Assembly (NCBI RefSeq): GCF_025370875.1
Contig: NZ_JAMXFD010000018.1
Coordinates: 1-64,000 of the forward strand
DNA: 64,000 bases
DNA from: Laspinema palackyanum D2c
GTDB taxonomy: Bacteria > Cyanobacteriota > Cyanobacteriia > Cyanobacteriales > Laspinemataceae
Direction of reading: 5' to 3'
Position 1 is the stretch's first letter, and the number at the start of each line of letters is the position of its first letter. This document shows, in pieces, positions 1 to 9,349 of this stretch. The position numbers were made by a program, and so were the translations under genes. The notes under the pieces were generated by a model. It saw only the letters and a list, made by a program, of their open reading frames with translations. It was not told where the DNA came from and did not search any database.

Positions 1-318
1 CCCGCTTTTTGACGACTTCTCCATTATCTCAAACAATTGCCCCGTCTGGGTTTGCCCTCCATTGTCACCCTCTCAGGGCTTTTATTTTATAAGTTTCATT
101 GCGCTCATTTTAGTGACACTCAAGGAAAATTCTCGGAATATCCCATTTTTTATCAATGTAAAACCCAGAGAATTACTCCGTTTGCACAAGAGAATCCTCC
201 TCTGACTCATTGATAACTACACTAGGTGATTTAAAATTACTGAAACCTATTGTATGCTGGGATGCAATGTATCAACTTGAAAAGTCCATTCTACATTATA
301 AAAATGACTTCGATCAAT
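1..318. other. Gene-free left edge
   Basis: No convincing reading frame or RNA gene is visible. The stretch is AT-rich and lies downstream of the response regulator gene, which ends at 319 on the minus strand, so it should contain that transcript's 3' end. I could not identify a clear terminator hairpin. Confidence 0.4.
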
Positions 319-738
319 TTAAGAAATGGAAGCCAATTCTATATGTTTCCTGATTGAACCCACGAGTTTTTCTATGTTAAAAGGCTTAGTTAGATAGTCA
401 GACCCTCCTAGGCGAATAGCTTTTTTCCTTTCTGAACTATCATCATTAGCGCTCAAAAATATGATAGGAATATGAAGGGTATCGGGGTCAGATTTAATAA
501 GATGGCAGAGTTCATAGCCACTCATGTCTGGCATTTGAACATCTAACAGAATTAGATGGGGTTTAGAGGCTTGAATTGCTGTGAGTGCCATAGGTCCATT
601 GAGGGCTTTTCGGGTCTGATATCCCCGTTTTACTAAAATTCGGGACAGTAGGCGGATGTTGTCTGCAACATCATCTACAATTAAAATATCGATGGGATTT
701 TTTGAATGGGGTTGGGGAATTTCGGATGGATGAAGCAT
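319..738 (-). CDS. CheY-like single-domain response regulator
   Basis: This 139-residue protein is essentially one receiver (REC) domain with no output domain. The acidic pair is D22-D23 in the VDDV stretch, the phospho-acceptor is D66 in LLDVQMPDMSG, and the conserved lysine is K116 in LTKPF. All the residues needed for phosphotransfer are present. The ATG start lies only 5 bp after the stop codon of the upstream hybrid kinase on the same strand, so the two are almost certainly co-transcribed and the kinase is the obvious phosphodonor. Because it has no DNA-binding or enzymatic domain, it probably acts through protein contacts or as a relay intermediate. The REC assignment is certain; the partner assignment is inferred from context. 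Confidence 0.93.
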   Translation of the reverse strand: MLHPSEIPQPHSKNPIDILIVDDVADNIRLLSRILVKRGYQTRKALNGPMALTAIQASKPHLILLDVQMPDMSGYELCHLIKSDPDTLHIPIIFLSANDDSSERKKAIRLGGSDYLTKPFNIEKLVGSIRKHIELASIS

Positions 739-743
739 GAGAT

Positions 744-3700
744 TTAAGTGGATAGAGTTGGGGCGTGAGGTTGAGCCAATTCCATCAGGCGATCGAATTG
801 GTAGTTTTCTAAAAGGTGAGTTAATGTCTCGATTAAATCCAAGTGTTCCGATGGAATGAAACTCAAGAGTTCTAAAGCTAGGGTATCGCTGCCTTGGGCA
901 ACGGCATTGTAAAATTCATTCACCCAATCGGCTGGCATAAAATGGAGGGCATTAGCCTCAAGTTCGCAATCGGGTTGTTTATCCTGTAAACTGGGACGAT
1001 GGGTGGTATTTTTATTCTCTTGGTAAGAGTATTTTGCCCCCAGATATTGGGAGAGCGTCTCTAGGATTTCTTCTCGACGGAAGGGTTTGCTAACGAAATT
1101 ATCGCAGCCAACTTGTAAACACTCTGCTCGATTTTCTGAAAAGGCACTGGCAGTAATGGCGATAATCGGAGGAACGGGGGGTAACTCACTGGATGGGTTT
1201 GGGCGGGTTTTCCATTGTTTAATCTGTTGGGTTGCCTCATATCCATCCATTTGGGGCATATGCATATCCATGAAAATTAGGTGAGGATGCCACTGTTGCC
1301 AAGCGGCGATCGCCACTTGTCCATTTTCTGCTTCCTGAACTTCTACGCCGAGATCCTTCAACAAGGTGACTAATAATAATCGGTTAATTGGGTTATCTTC
1401 CACTACCAAAATGCGATAGCTCGGTTGTCCCGGTGCTAACCCAATAGCACCGTTAAGGTTACAAGTATTTTCTATTGTGGCTCCCTGAACCAAACCCACA
1501 GGAATCTCGAATTTAAAGCGACTACCTTCTCCTACGGTACTCGTAACCGTAATGACTCCTCCCATTAATTGCACAAATTTCTGAGAAATTCGCAGTCCTA
1601 ACCCTGTTCCTTCTTGAGATTGCCGCCCCACCCGAGTTTGCTGAAAGGCCTGAAATAGGTCTTTAATCTCTTCAAAGCTGAGTCCGGGACCCGTATCTTC
1701 AACTTCAAATTGCACGATCGCTTGGTGCGGGCTTTCGATATCTGGATTAAATTCTGAACTAGATATCCGCAGGGTTACTAGCCCGGTATTGGTAAACTTG
1801 ATGGCATTTCCTAACAGATTAATCAGCACCTGGCGCAATTTATTTTCATCCCCGCGAATAAATTGCGGTAGGGTCGGTTGCAGTTCAAATTTCAAGCTCA
1901 AACCCTTAGATTTGGCTTTGAGTTGCAGCATGGATTCCAAACTGTACACCAGTTTGGGTAGGTCGAATTCAACCTCATTCAGGGTGACTCGCCCTGCCTC
2001 AATTTTCGACATCTCTAAAACATCGTTAATCAGGGCGAGTAAATGAGAGCCACTTTTGTTGATAATGTCAATATATCCTTGATGTAGAGCCGCTAGAGAA
2101 CTATCTCGTTGCATCAGTTGAGTAAACCCTAAAATTGCGTTGAGAGGCGTTCTGAGTTCGTGGCTCATATTCGCTAAAAATTCACTCTTAGCGCGGTTAG
2201 CCGCATTGGCTGCCTCAGCGGTGCGATGCAATTCTTCGGCTTGTTTTTGGGTTTGGGAAAATAGTTCGGCCTGTTGGACTGCCACGCCCAGTTGATTACT
2301 AATTTGGGTGACAATTTTGACTTCGGCTTCTTTCCACTCTCGGGGACCACTATTTTGATAAACTCCCACCAAGCCCCAAAGTGTATTGCCTGAAAAAATT
2401 GGAGCAATCACATAAGCCCGGGCGTTTAATTGCTTTAAAAACTTCAAATAGCAGGAGCTAAAACCGGCTTGGTAAATATCAAAAACTGAACAAAATGTCT
2501 GTTTTTGACGATAAATTCCCCCTTGCTGTTCTTGCAGGTAAGTATCTTTAATCAAGAAATTCGATGAATTCATTTGAGTGAGGACACAACCCGGTTCATC
2601 CGTGGTGACTTGAGTCAGAATCGGATGGTCGGCTTGTTCCGGCAATAACACATCCCAACCCGGGGTAACGGACTCGGAAACTAATGCACCACTCCAATCA
2701 GGATGAAAGCGATAAATTACAACCCGATCGCAGTCAACGGCTTGCCGCAGTTCGTTAGTGGTAGCATGAAAAATTGTCTCTAAATTTAAACTTTCCCGCA
2801 TTCGTTGGATGATGATGGAAATCGTTTTTTCCCGTTCCGCCATCACCCGCAGTTCCGCTTCTATATCAATCCGTTCTTGGATTTCGGTTTCTAAAGTAGA
2901 GTTCACGGCTACCAATTCAGCAGTGCGCTTTTCCACCCTAAATTCTAACTCTTCATAAGCAAGGCGTTTCTCTTCTTCAGCCCATTTTCGTTGCAGTTCT
3001 GTCGCGGCTCGGGCAGCAAAAACACTCATAATCGCTCGGGCTTGATCCTGCTCCTCTAAGGGCTTGACATCCAGGATGCACAGGTTTCCGATCGCCTGTT
3101 TATTGCCGTCTAATAACGAAACGCCCAGATAGCTTTCGGCCCCGATTCCTTCCAGCAAGGGGTCATTCGGAAAATGCTCCCGCAATTTCTCCGGGTAGCA
3201 GGCAAACTCCTGATTGTAAGTAATAAAATCGCAAGGTCTTCCCGTAAAGTCATAATTAAAATTATTCCCCAAATTATCCCCGGCCCAGAAGCCCAGACTC
3301 TCCAAATTTTGGTCTTGATTGTGACTTTTTTCAGAAACAATCACATACTTGACATTTAAAGCTTTGGCTAAGTTTTTAACCAGGGCTGGAAAAAAATCTT
3401 GTCCGGTTACTGAGGAAGTTCCAGCCACAAGCGCTTGCAAAATTTCTTCCGTTCGTTGCCGTTGCAGCACTTCTTTGTGCAATTCATGATTGACTGCTTC
3501 AAGCTGTTCTGGAGTTCGCAGAGAAAGAAATTGGGGCAGGAGTTCCACCAGTCGCAATGCGGTATAACAAGAAACGATCGCCGTGAGTGCTCGCTCGATT
3601 CCCGAAAGCCAATAATCCGGATGCCAGAGGGTCCAAATATCTAATAAATGACCCACGCCGCAAAGAATAATAAACGCGCCAAACATCGCAAAGATGCTGG

Positions 3701-3884
3701 AAAATGCAATGTCTCTGCGTTTGTAGATGAAGTAAATCAGCATCGTGGGAATGGAGAAGTAGGCGATCGCAATTAGCGCATCGCTAACCAGATGCAGTGC
3801 AACGAGGGGAGTTTGCCAAAGGTAACAATGGCCGTGTGGAATATAGGAACGTGGGATAAGAAAATTGTTCAAGAATTCCAGCAC
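744..3884 (-). CDS. Ethylene-receptor-type hybrid histidine kinase (ethylene-binding, GAF, GAF, HisKA, HATPase, REC)
   Basis: This 1046-residue membrane sensor starts at a GTG preceded by a good AAGGAG site. Residues about 22-125 form the three-helix ethylene-binding domain of plant ETR1 and Synechocystis SynEtr1. D35, Y42, I72, C75 and H79 match the ETR1 binding residues, including the Cys and His that hold the copper ion. A GAF domain follows (about 150-300), then a coiled coil, then a second GAF (about 355-545) resembling cyanobacteriochrome GAFs. That GAF keeps a cysteine at the usual bilin position (C478, in CYLKFL; the usual motif is CH). HisKA has H575 in SHELRTP, then comes HATPase, then a REC domain (about 825-950) with the FMDMHMP acceptor. 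The last 60 residues resemble the tails of other cyanobacterial hybrid kinases. Signals could be ethylene, light or both. Which one is used cannot be read from the sequence. Confidence 0.93.
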   Translation of the reverse strand: MLEFLNNFLIPRSYIPHGHCYLWQTPLVALHLVSDALIAIAYFSIPTMLIYFIYKRRDIAFSSIFAMFGAFIILCGVGHLLDIWTLWHPDYWLSGIERALTAIVSCYTALRLVELLPQFLSLRTPEQLEAVNHELHKEVLQRQRTEEILQALVAGTSSVTGQDFFPALVKNLAKALNVKYVIVSEKSHNQDQNLESLGFWAGDNLGNNFNYDFTGRPCDFITYNQEFACYPEKLREHFPNDPLLEGIGAESYLGVSLLDGNKQAIGNLCILDVKPLEEQDQARAIMSVFAARAATELQRKWAEEEKRLAYEELEFRVEKRTAELVAVNSTLETEIQERIDIEAELRVMAEREKTISIIIQRMRESLNLETIFHATTNELRQAVDCDRVVIYRFHPDWSGALVSESVTPGWDVLLPEQADHPILTQVTTDEPGCVLTQMNSSNFLIKDTYLQEQQGGIYRQKQTFCSVFDIYQAGFSSCYLKFLKQLNARAYVIAPIFSGNTLWGLVGVYQNSGPREWKEAEVKIVTQISNQLGVAVQQAELFSQTQKQAEELHRTAEAANAANRAKSEFLANMSHELRTPLNAILGFTQLMQRDSSLAALHQGYIDIINKSGSHLLALINDVLEMSKIEAGRVTLNEVEFDLPKLVYSLESMLQLKAKSKGLSLKFELQPTLPQFIRGDENKLRQVLINLLGNAIKFTNTGLVTLRISSSEFNPDIESPHQAIVQFEVEDTGPGLSFEEIKDLFQAFQQTRVGRQSQEGTGLGLRISQKFVQLMGGVITVTSTVGEGSRFKFEIPVGLVQGATIENTCNLNGAIGLAPGQPSYRILVVEDNPINRLLLVTLLKDLGVEVQEAENGQVAIAAWQQWHPHLIFMDMHMPQMDGYEATQQIKQWKTRPNPSSELPPVPPIIAITASAFSENRAECLQVGCDNFVSKPFRREEILETLSQYLGAKYSYQENKNTTHRPSLQDKQPDCELEANALHFMPADWVNEFYNAVAQGSDTLALELLSFIPSEHLDLIETLTHLLENYQFDRLMELAQPHAPTLST

Positions 3885-4317
3885 TGTTCTCTTCTCCTTG
3901 CAACTCTTCTTTGAGCCATATCAAGTCAACATTTATAAAAACAGGAATTGGAGTCTAGGGTGAGAGAGATTCACTCTAATTTGAATCTCCTTTGATTCAA
4001 TTTCAAGAGAATTTTTAACCCGGTTCAGACTCTATGCCAAGATGGAGCGGTCCGTTGGAACCTATCCCCTCACTGTTGGGTTTCCCCGCAGTTGGGGAAC
4101 CTCTGCACTCTGACTGCTTTCGGGACTCAGCTCTCTCTCCTGAATCGATCCTGCCATTGGACAAGGGCGATCGCCACCCCCGATGGAACGTTAAGGCAGT
4201 AACTTAGGCATTTAAGCAGGAATCTTAATGGGAAAGGGTTGATAACCCCTGTAAAATGGTTAACTAATCCATTTGATTTAGATCAACCACTTTGAATTGG
4301 GTTAAAAAGTATTAAGT
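3885..4317. other. Divergent intergenic region
   Basis: This region separates the minus-strand ethylene-type kinase from the plus-strand AAA_35 gene, so it must hold both promoters. The AAGGAG ribosome site of the kinase lies at its left edge. I see no repeat copy, RNA gene or unambiguous -35/-10 pair. Confidence 0.4.
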
Positions 4318-5679
4318 GTGGTTTCTCCTGACAGCCCATTGGAACAAACAACAGGTCAAAAACGTAGAAGAGGGGTTATTCTCAGCTCTCAGGGTGCTCA
4401 ACGCTTACAAGCGGCAGAGCATTTGTCAGCCGCACGGGATCATGGTGGACACCCCTACACCTTGGAAGAGTTAAGCGATCTCACGGGACTGAGTACCAAA
4501 ACTCTGACAAAAGTCAGGCATCGCCAAAAGCCGGTGGATTCTGTCACTTTAGCCGACTACTTCACCGCATTTGGCCTTTTTCTCCAAAAAGAGGACTATA
4601 TTAGCCAGGAGCCAGACCCCGAGGCATCAATGGCCGCTTTAAGGGGTTTACTCAGGACCCCCCTCAAGGGGCAGTTAGCGGTAGATTCCCCATTCTACAT
4701 CTATCGATCCCCGGCGGAACAGCTTCTCAAGGCAGAGAGTTTGCAACCAGGGGCCTTAATTCGGATTCGAGCGCCTCGACAATTTGGCAAAACCTCTTTA
4801 GTGGTGCGGGGATTCACTCCAGCAGAAGAAAGTGGGTTTCGCATGGCGATCGTCAGTTTGCAACTGGCCGATAGTGGTGTTTTTGAAAGTTTAACAGTTT
4901 TCTTGCAATGGTTGTGTGTGATGGTCAGCCGCAGTTTGGGGTTACCGAACCGCTTGGAAGAGTTTTGGAATCCCATGTTTGGCAGCAGCTATAGTTGCAA
5001 TGATTATTTTGAAAGCTATTTGCTGCCTGCTGCTGAAAGTCCGCTATTGCTCGTTTTGGATGAAGTGAATTTAGTATTTAGCTATCCTAAGATTGCCACA
5101 GATTTTTTTGGACTGCTCCGTGCTTGGTATGAGCGATCGCGTCATAGTACCCAGGGGAGTGAACTCTGGCAAAAACTCCGGTTAGTCATCATCTATTCCA
5201 CCGATGTTTTTTTGCCTTTAACCCTGCATCAATCGCCCTTTAATGTTGGGTTGTTAATTAGTTTATCCGCCTTTACTTTAGAACAGGTTACGGAGTTAGC
5301 GGTGCGTTATGGATTAACCCCCCCGGAACGCTATGCCGAACGCGCGATCGCCCTTCTCGGAGGCCATCCCTACTTAACCCAATTAGCCTTTTTTCACTTA
5401 AGCCAGGAAACCGTCACCCTAGAAGGCTTGAGCGAAACTATCACGACTCCCGACAGTATCTTTGAGAGTCATTTACGACAACAATTGGCCTATTTAGAGC
5501 AGCATCCCGACCTCAAGGATGCCTGGAAATCGGTGATTTTGACCCAAACTGGCGTAGAATTGCACCCGACCCCAGCTTTTAAATTGCAGGGATTGGGATT
5601 AATTAAATTTGAAAATCAACTATCCGTCCCCAGTTGTCTGCTTTATCACAGTTATTTTTACAGATTTTTGAATGACTAA
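4318..5679 (+). CDS. AAA_35-type ATPase with N-terminal HTH-like domain
   Basis: The protein is 453 residues from a GTG start; no strong ribosome site is visible. Residues about 18-95 form a helical, HTH-like domain (LEELSDLTGLSTKTLTKVRH, then TLADYFTAFG) that often precedes effector modules in large cyanobacterial signalling proteins. An AAA_35 (AAA-like) NTPase domain follows. Its P-loop is degenerate, as usual for this family (APRQFGKTSL, about residues 151-160), and its Walker B is LLLVLDEVNLVF. The protein ends with the helical part of the AAA module and has no WD40 or enzymatic domain. The next gene, 119 bp downstream, carries a second AAA_35 domain, so the two probably act together. 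Such proteins are thought to be STAND-like switches; the ligand and output are unknown. Confidence 0.8.
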   Translation: MVSPDSPLEQTTGQKRRRGVILSSQGAQRLQAAEHLSAARDHGGHPYTLEELSDLTGLSTKTLTKVRHRQKPVDSVTLADYFTAFGLFLQKEDYISQEPDPEASMAALRGLLRTPLKGQLAVDSPFYIYRSPAEQLLKAESLQPGALIRIRAPRQFGKTSLVVRGFTPAEESGFRMAIVSLQLADSGVFESLTVFLQWLCVMVSRSLGLPNRLEEFWNPMFGSSYSCNDYFESYLLPAAESPLLLVLDEVNLVFSYPKIATDFFGLLRAWYERSRHSTQGSELWQKLRLVIIYSTDVFLPLTLHQSPFNVGLLISLSAFTLEQVTELAVRYGLTPPERYAERAIALLGGHPYLTQLAFFHLSQETVTLEGLSETITTPDSIFESHLRQQLAYLEQHPDLKDAWKSVILTQTGVELHPTPAFKLQGLGLIKFENQLSVPSCLLYHSYFYRFLND

Positions 5680-5798
5680 TTTTGAGAGAGAAAAGAAAGG
5701 TTTAAAGATTTTCTTTTTTCTTTTAATTGAATTGAATTGAAAATTTTACCTTAAACCAATAAAACTCCGAGCTATTTTTTCCCTTAATTAATACGCCC

Positions 5799-8700
5799 AT
5801 GCCAGTTGTCCAAAATTCGGAATTTGCTTATCAAGTTGGGGGAAGTTTGCCCTTTAATGCTCCCACTTATGTGCGCCGACAAGCGGATGAAACATTATTT
5901 CATGAATTGGTAAAAGGGGAATTTTGCTATGTGTTTAATGCGCGACAAATGGGCAAATCAAGTTTGCGGGTGCAAACGACTCATCACTTACAATCGATTG
6001 GGATTCGCTGTGGGGTAATTGATGTCACTGCCATCGGCACTCAAGAAGTTACCCCAGAACAGTGGTATGGGTCGATGGTGGGGTTGTTGACCAAGGCATT
6101 TCGACTACAGGTTAATGTGTTAAGTTGGTGGCGAGAGCGCTCTCATTCCTCTTATGTCAATCGCTTAAGTGATTTTTTAGAAACCGTACTGCTGGCTCAA
6201 GTTTCTGACCCCATTGTAATTTTTATTGATGAAATTGATAGTGTTCTCAGTTTAAATTTTTCAACCGATGATTTTTTTGCCCTAATTCGGACCTGTTATA
6301 ACCGCCGCGCCGATAATGAAGATTATCGCCGGTTAGCCTTTGCTTTATTTGGACTAGCGACCCCGGCTGATTTGATTTCTGATGGGAGTCGTACTCCTTT
6401 TAATATTGGAAAAGGGATTGAATTATCGGGATTTGAATTCCAAGAAACTTCACCCTTACTGGCTGGATTATCACTGCAATTTGCTAATCCTCAACTGGCT
6501 TTAAAGCAGATTCTGTATTGGACCGGGGGTCAACCCTTTTTAACTCAAAAACTCTGTCAAATGATTGCCAGCCAATCCCGGGACAATTACCTAGAATTAA
6601 CTCCGGGTTTTATTAATAGTTTAGTCGAGACGAATCTGATTGAAAACTGGAAAGGCAATGATGAGCCAGAACATTTTAAAACTATTTGCGATCGCCTGCT
6701 TTATAGTGAACAGCGAGTTGGGCGGTTGCTGGGACTCTATCAAAAAATTCTTCTTCACTCCGAAGAAGATAAAACCTCTTTGGGATTTGCACAAATTGCA
6801 GCAGATGACAGTCCAGAACAAACGGAATTAATTTTAACCGGATTAATCGAAAAACGAGAGGGCATTCTCCAGATTAAAAATCCCATTTATCAGAAAATTT
6901 TTAATTTTGATTGGGTCGCCAACCAACTGGCAAATCTTCGACCCTATTCCCAGGCGATCGATGCTTGGATTGTCTCAGGATATCAGGATAAATCCTGGCT
7001 ATTGCGGGGAAAAGCCTTACGGGATATTCTCGATTGGTCCCAGGGAAAAAGTCTAAGTAATTTGGATTATCAATTTCTCGCGGCTTCGCAAGAATTAGAC
7101 CGCCAAGAAACTCAAAGAACTTTAGAAGCAGAACGACTCCAAGAAGTAGAAGCGCGCCTAGAATTAGAACAGCGCCACTTAAAGCGACAAAATCTTCTCT
7201 TAGGAATTGTCAGTGTGGCAATGATAATCGCCAGCAGTTTGGGCGTTTTCGCCTATCAGCAATATCAACAAACAGCCATTAGCGAACTCCGAGCCATTAC
7301 GTTATCGTCAGAAGCCTTGTTTGCCTCGAATAAAAGTTTTAATTCCCTCCTCCAAGCTATCAAAGGAAAAGAACGCTCAAAACAGTTTAAAAATCTCGAT
7401 TCAGCACTGGAAAAAAACATTGATGCCGCCCTTTGGCAAGTAATTTTAAGCATTCAGGAATCTAATCGGCTCACGGGTCATACCGCAGCGGTTTTAGCAG
7501 TGGATTATAGTCCTGATGGTCAGGAAATTGTGACGGCTGGGGTGGATGGAACTCTCAAACTTTGGAAGAGAGATGGCACCTTGATTAAGACCTTAACAGG
7601 ACATCAAGCTGTAGTTCGAGTGGTAAAATTTAGTCCCAATGGAAAATTTATAGCCTCATCTGGAGATGATAAAACGGTTAAAATTTGGAAGCGAAATGGG
7701 ACGTTATTAAGTTCAGTTCAGGCGAATACTTCAGGAATTTGGAGTCTTGACTTTAGTCCCGATGGTGAGCAGGTTATTTCTGGGGGGTCTGATAGTACGG
7801 TAGAAGCCTGGAATTCTCAGGGTGAATTAGTGAGACGATTTGAAGGCGACACTACAGGAATTCGGGCTATGGCATTTAGTCCTGATGGTCAAATCGTTGC
7901 AGCCGGTAAAATTGATAATACTATTCAGTTATGGAATGCTGATGGGACTAAACTCCGGGAATTAATTGGACATCCAGGCCCAATTTATGCGATCGCCTTT
8001 AGTCCAGATAATACCCTTTTGGCATCCGGTACTGTGGATGGAATGATTAATATTTGGACCCGAGAAGGAACCCTCCTCCATACGGTAAAAGCCCATGAGG
8101 CCACGGTTAAAGAACTGAGATTTAGTCCAGATAGCAGCATTTTAGCTTCGGTAAGCTGGGATAAAACCCTGAAACTTTGGAAACGGGATGGCTCATTAAT
8201 TTCCACCCTGCAAGGTCATGATGCCGCAATTTGGGGGTTAGCCTTTAGTCCCGATGGCGAGGAAATTGCCTCGGCGGGTGCAGATAATGTGGCAATTCTT
8301 TGGAAAACTAAAAGCATTTTTCAACAACAGTTATATGCATTAAATGGGTTAGTTAGGGGATTATCATTAAGTGCCGATGGCAAGGTCATTGGTACATCCG
8401 GTAGTGATAAAGCCTTCCATCTTTGGCAACTCGATGGGACAAAGTTACGAACGGTAGAAGGCCACACGGCTGCTGTTGTCAACATTGATTTTCATCCAAC
8501 CCAGGAAATAATCGCATCAGTTAGCGAAGATAAAACCCTCAAAATTTGGAAATTAGATGGAACACTTTTACAGAGTTTTGATAATGCAAATGCGGCTTTA
8601 TTATCGGTTGATTGGGACTTTGACGGTGAAAGAATTGCTGCCGGAGATGCCAATGGAGTCATTTGGTTATGGAGTCGCAAACAGGGTTTTATAAAACCGT

Positions 8701-9305
8701 TAACGGGACATACCGCCCCCACTTGGAGTGTTGAATTTAGCCCCGATGGTCAACTTTTGGCCTCGGCGAGTAACGATTCCACGATTCGACTCTGGAACCC
8801 ATCCGGTCAACTTTTAAAAACCCTAAACGGTCATGATGCGGCAGTTTGGAAAGTTACCTTTAGTCCCGATGGGGAAATGATTGCTTCGGGGAGTGGCGAT
8901 ATGACCGCTAAACTCTGGCAAAAAGATGGAACCTTAATCAAAACCTTGACCGGACATACAGCAGCAGTTTGGGGAATTGATTTTAGTCCAGATGGATCTT
9001 TAATTGCCACCAGTAGTATTGATGAAACCATTAAAATTTGGACCCGAGAGGGGGTTTTACTCACAACTTTGACAGGTCATCAGGCGGGAATTCGGGCAGT
9101 GGCTTTTCATCCGACTCGGCCCATTTTAATCTCGGTCGCCGATGAGCAAGTGATGACGATTTGGCATCTCGATCGCCTCCTCAATATTGACCCGTTGACT
9201 TATGCTTGTAACTGGGTCCAAGATTATTTAAAAACTAATCCATCAGTTCCAGCAGATGAAGTGGAACTCTGTGCTCGCCAATTCGGTAAAACCCAGTCAA
9301 AATAG
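5799..9305 (+). CDS. AAA_35 ATPase with transmembrane segment and 14 WD40 repeats
   Basis: This 1168-residue protein has four parts. Residues 1 to about 400 are an AAA_35 NTPase with P-loop NARQMGKSSL (about 47-56) and Walker B VIFIDEIDSVL. A charged Glu/Gln-rich linker, probably coiled coil, spans about 425-462. One hydrophobic helix lies at about 465-485. Fourteen WD40 repeats follow (about 558-1127) with an unusually constant 41-residue period, most ending in a WKRDGT-type turn. Fourteen repeats fit two seven-bladed propellers. The topology suggests a membrane-tethered ATPase whose propellers bind a partner, but which side each part faces is not clear. Repeats 7, 8 and 10 lack the GH element and are the most divergent. 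The gene follows another AAA_35 gene in the same direction, and a hairpin covers its stop codon. Confidence 0.88.
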   Translation: MPVVQNSEFAYQVGGSLPFNAPTYVRRQADETLFHELVKGEFCYVFNARQMGKSSLRVQTTHHLQSIGIRCGVIDVTAIGTQEVTPEQWYGSMVGLLTKAFRLQVNVLSWWRERSHSSYVNRLSDFLETVLLAQVSDPIVIFIDEIDSVLSLNFSTDDFFALIRTCYNRRADNEDYRRLAFALFGLATPADLISDGSRTPFNIGKGIELSGFEFQETSPLLAGLSLQFANPQLALKQILYWTGGQPFLTQKLCQMIASQSRDNYLELTPGFINSLVETNLIENWKGNDEPEHFKTICDRLLYSEQRVGRLLGLYQKILLHSEEDKTSLGFAQIAADDSPEQTELILTGLIEKREGILQIKNPIYQKIFNFDWVANQLANLRPYSQAIDAWIVSGYQDKSWLLRGKALRDILDWSQGKSLSNLDYQFLAASQELDRQETQRTLEAERLQEVEARLELEQRHLKRQNLLLGIVSVAMIIASSLGVFAYQQYQQTAISELRAITLSSEALFASNKSFNSLLQAIKGKERSKQFKNLDSALEKNIDAALWQVILSIQESNRLTGHTAAVLAVDYSPDGQEIVTAGVDGTLKLWKRDGTLIKTLTGHQAVVRVVKFSPNGKFIASSGDDKTVKIWKRNGTLLSSVQANTSGIWSLDFSPDGEQVISGGSDSTVEAWNSQGELVRRFEGDTTGIRAMAFSPDGQIVAAGKIDNTIQLWNADGTKLRELIGHPGPIYAIAFSPDNTLLASGTVDGMINIWTREGTLLHTVKAHEATVKELRFSPDSSILASVSWDKTLKLWKRDGSLISTLQGHDAAIWGLAFSPDGEEIASAGADNVAILWKTKSIFQQQLYALNGLVRGLSLSADGKVIGTSGSDKAFHLWQLDGTKLRTVEGHTAAVVNIDFHPTQEIIASVSEDKTLKIWKLDGTLLQSFDNANAALLSVDWDFDGERIAAGDANGVIWLWSRKQGFIKPLTGHTAPTWSVEFSPDGQLLASASNDSTIRLWNPSGQLLKTLNGHDAAVWKVTFSPDGEMIASGSGDMTAKLWQKDGTLIKTLTGHTAAVWGIDFSPDGSLIATSSIDETIKIWTREGVLLTTLTGHQAGIRAVAFHPTRPILISVADEQVMTIWHLDRLLNIDPLTYACNWVQDYLKTNPSVPADEVELCARQFGKTQSK

Positions 9306-9340
9306 GTGAGTTTTGCTTCAACAAAAATTCTCACCTATTT
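9300..9340. terminator. Bidirectional hairpin terminator between convergent genes
   Basis: An 11-bp perfect stem pairs 9300-9310 (AAATAGGTGAG) with 9330-9340 (CTCACCTATTT). The loop itself can fold further (TTTTG with CAAAA). It overlaps the stop codon of the WD40 gene and lies just before the stop of the convergent deacetylase gene. The ends of the stem give a U-run in either direction, so it can serve both transcripts. Confidence 0.75.
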
Positions 9341-9349
9341 GATGAGAGT

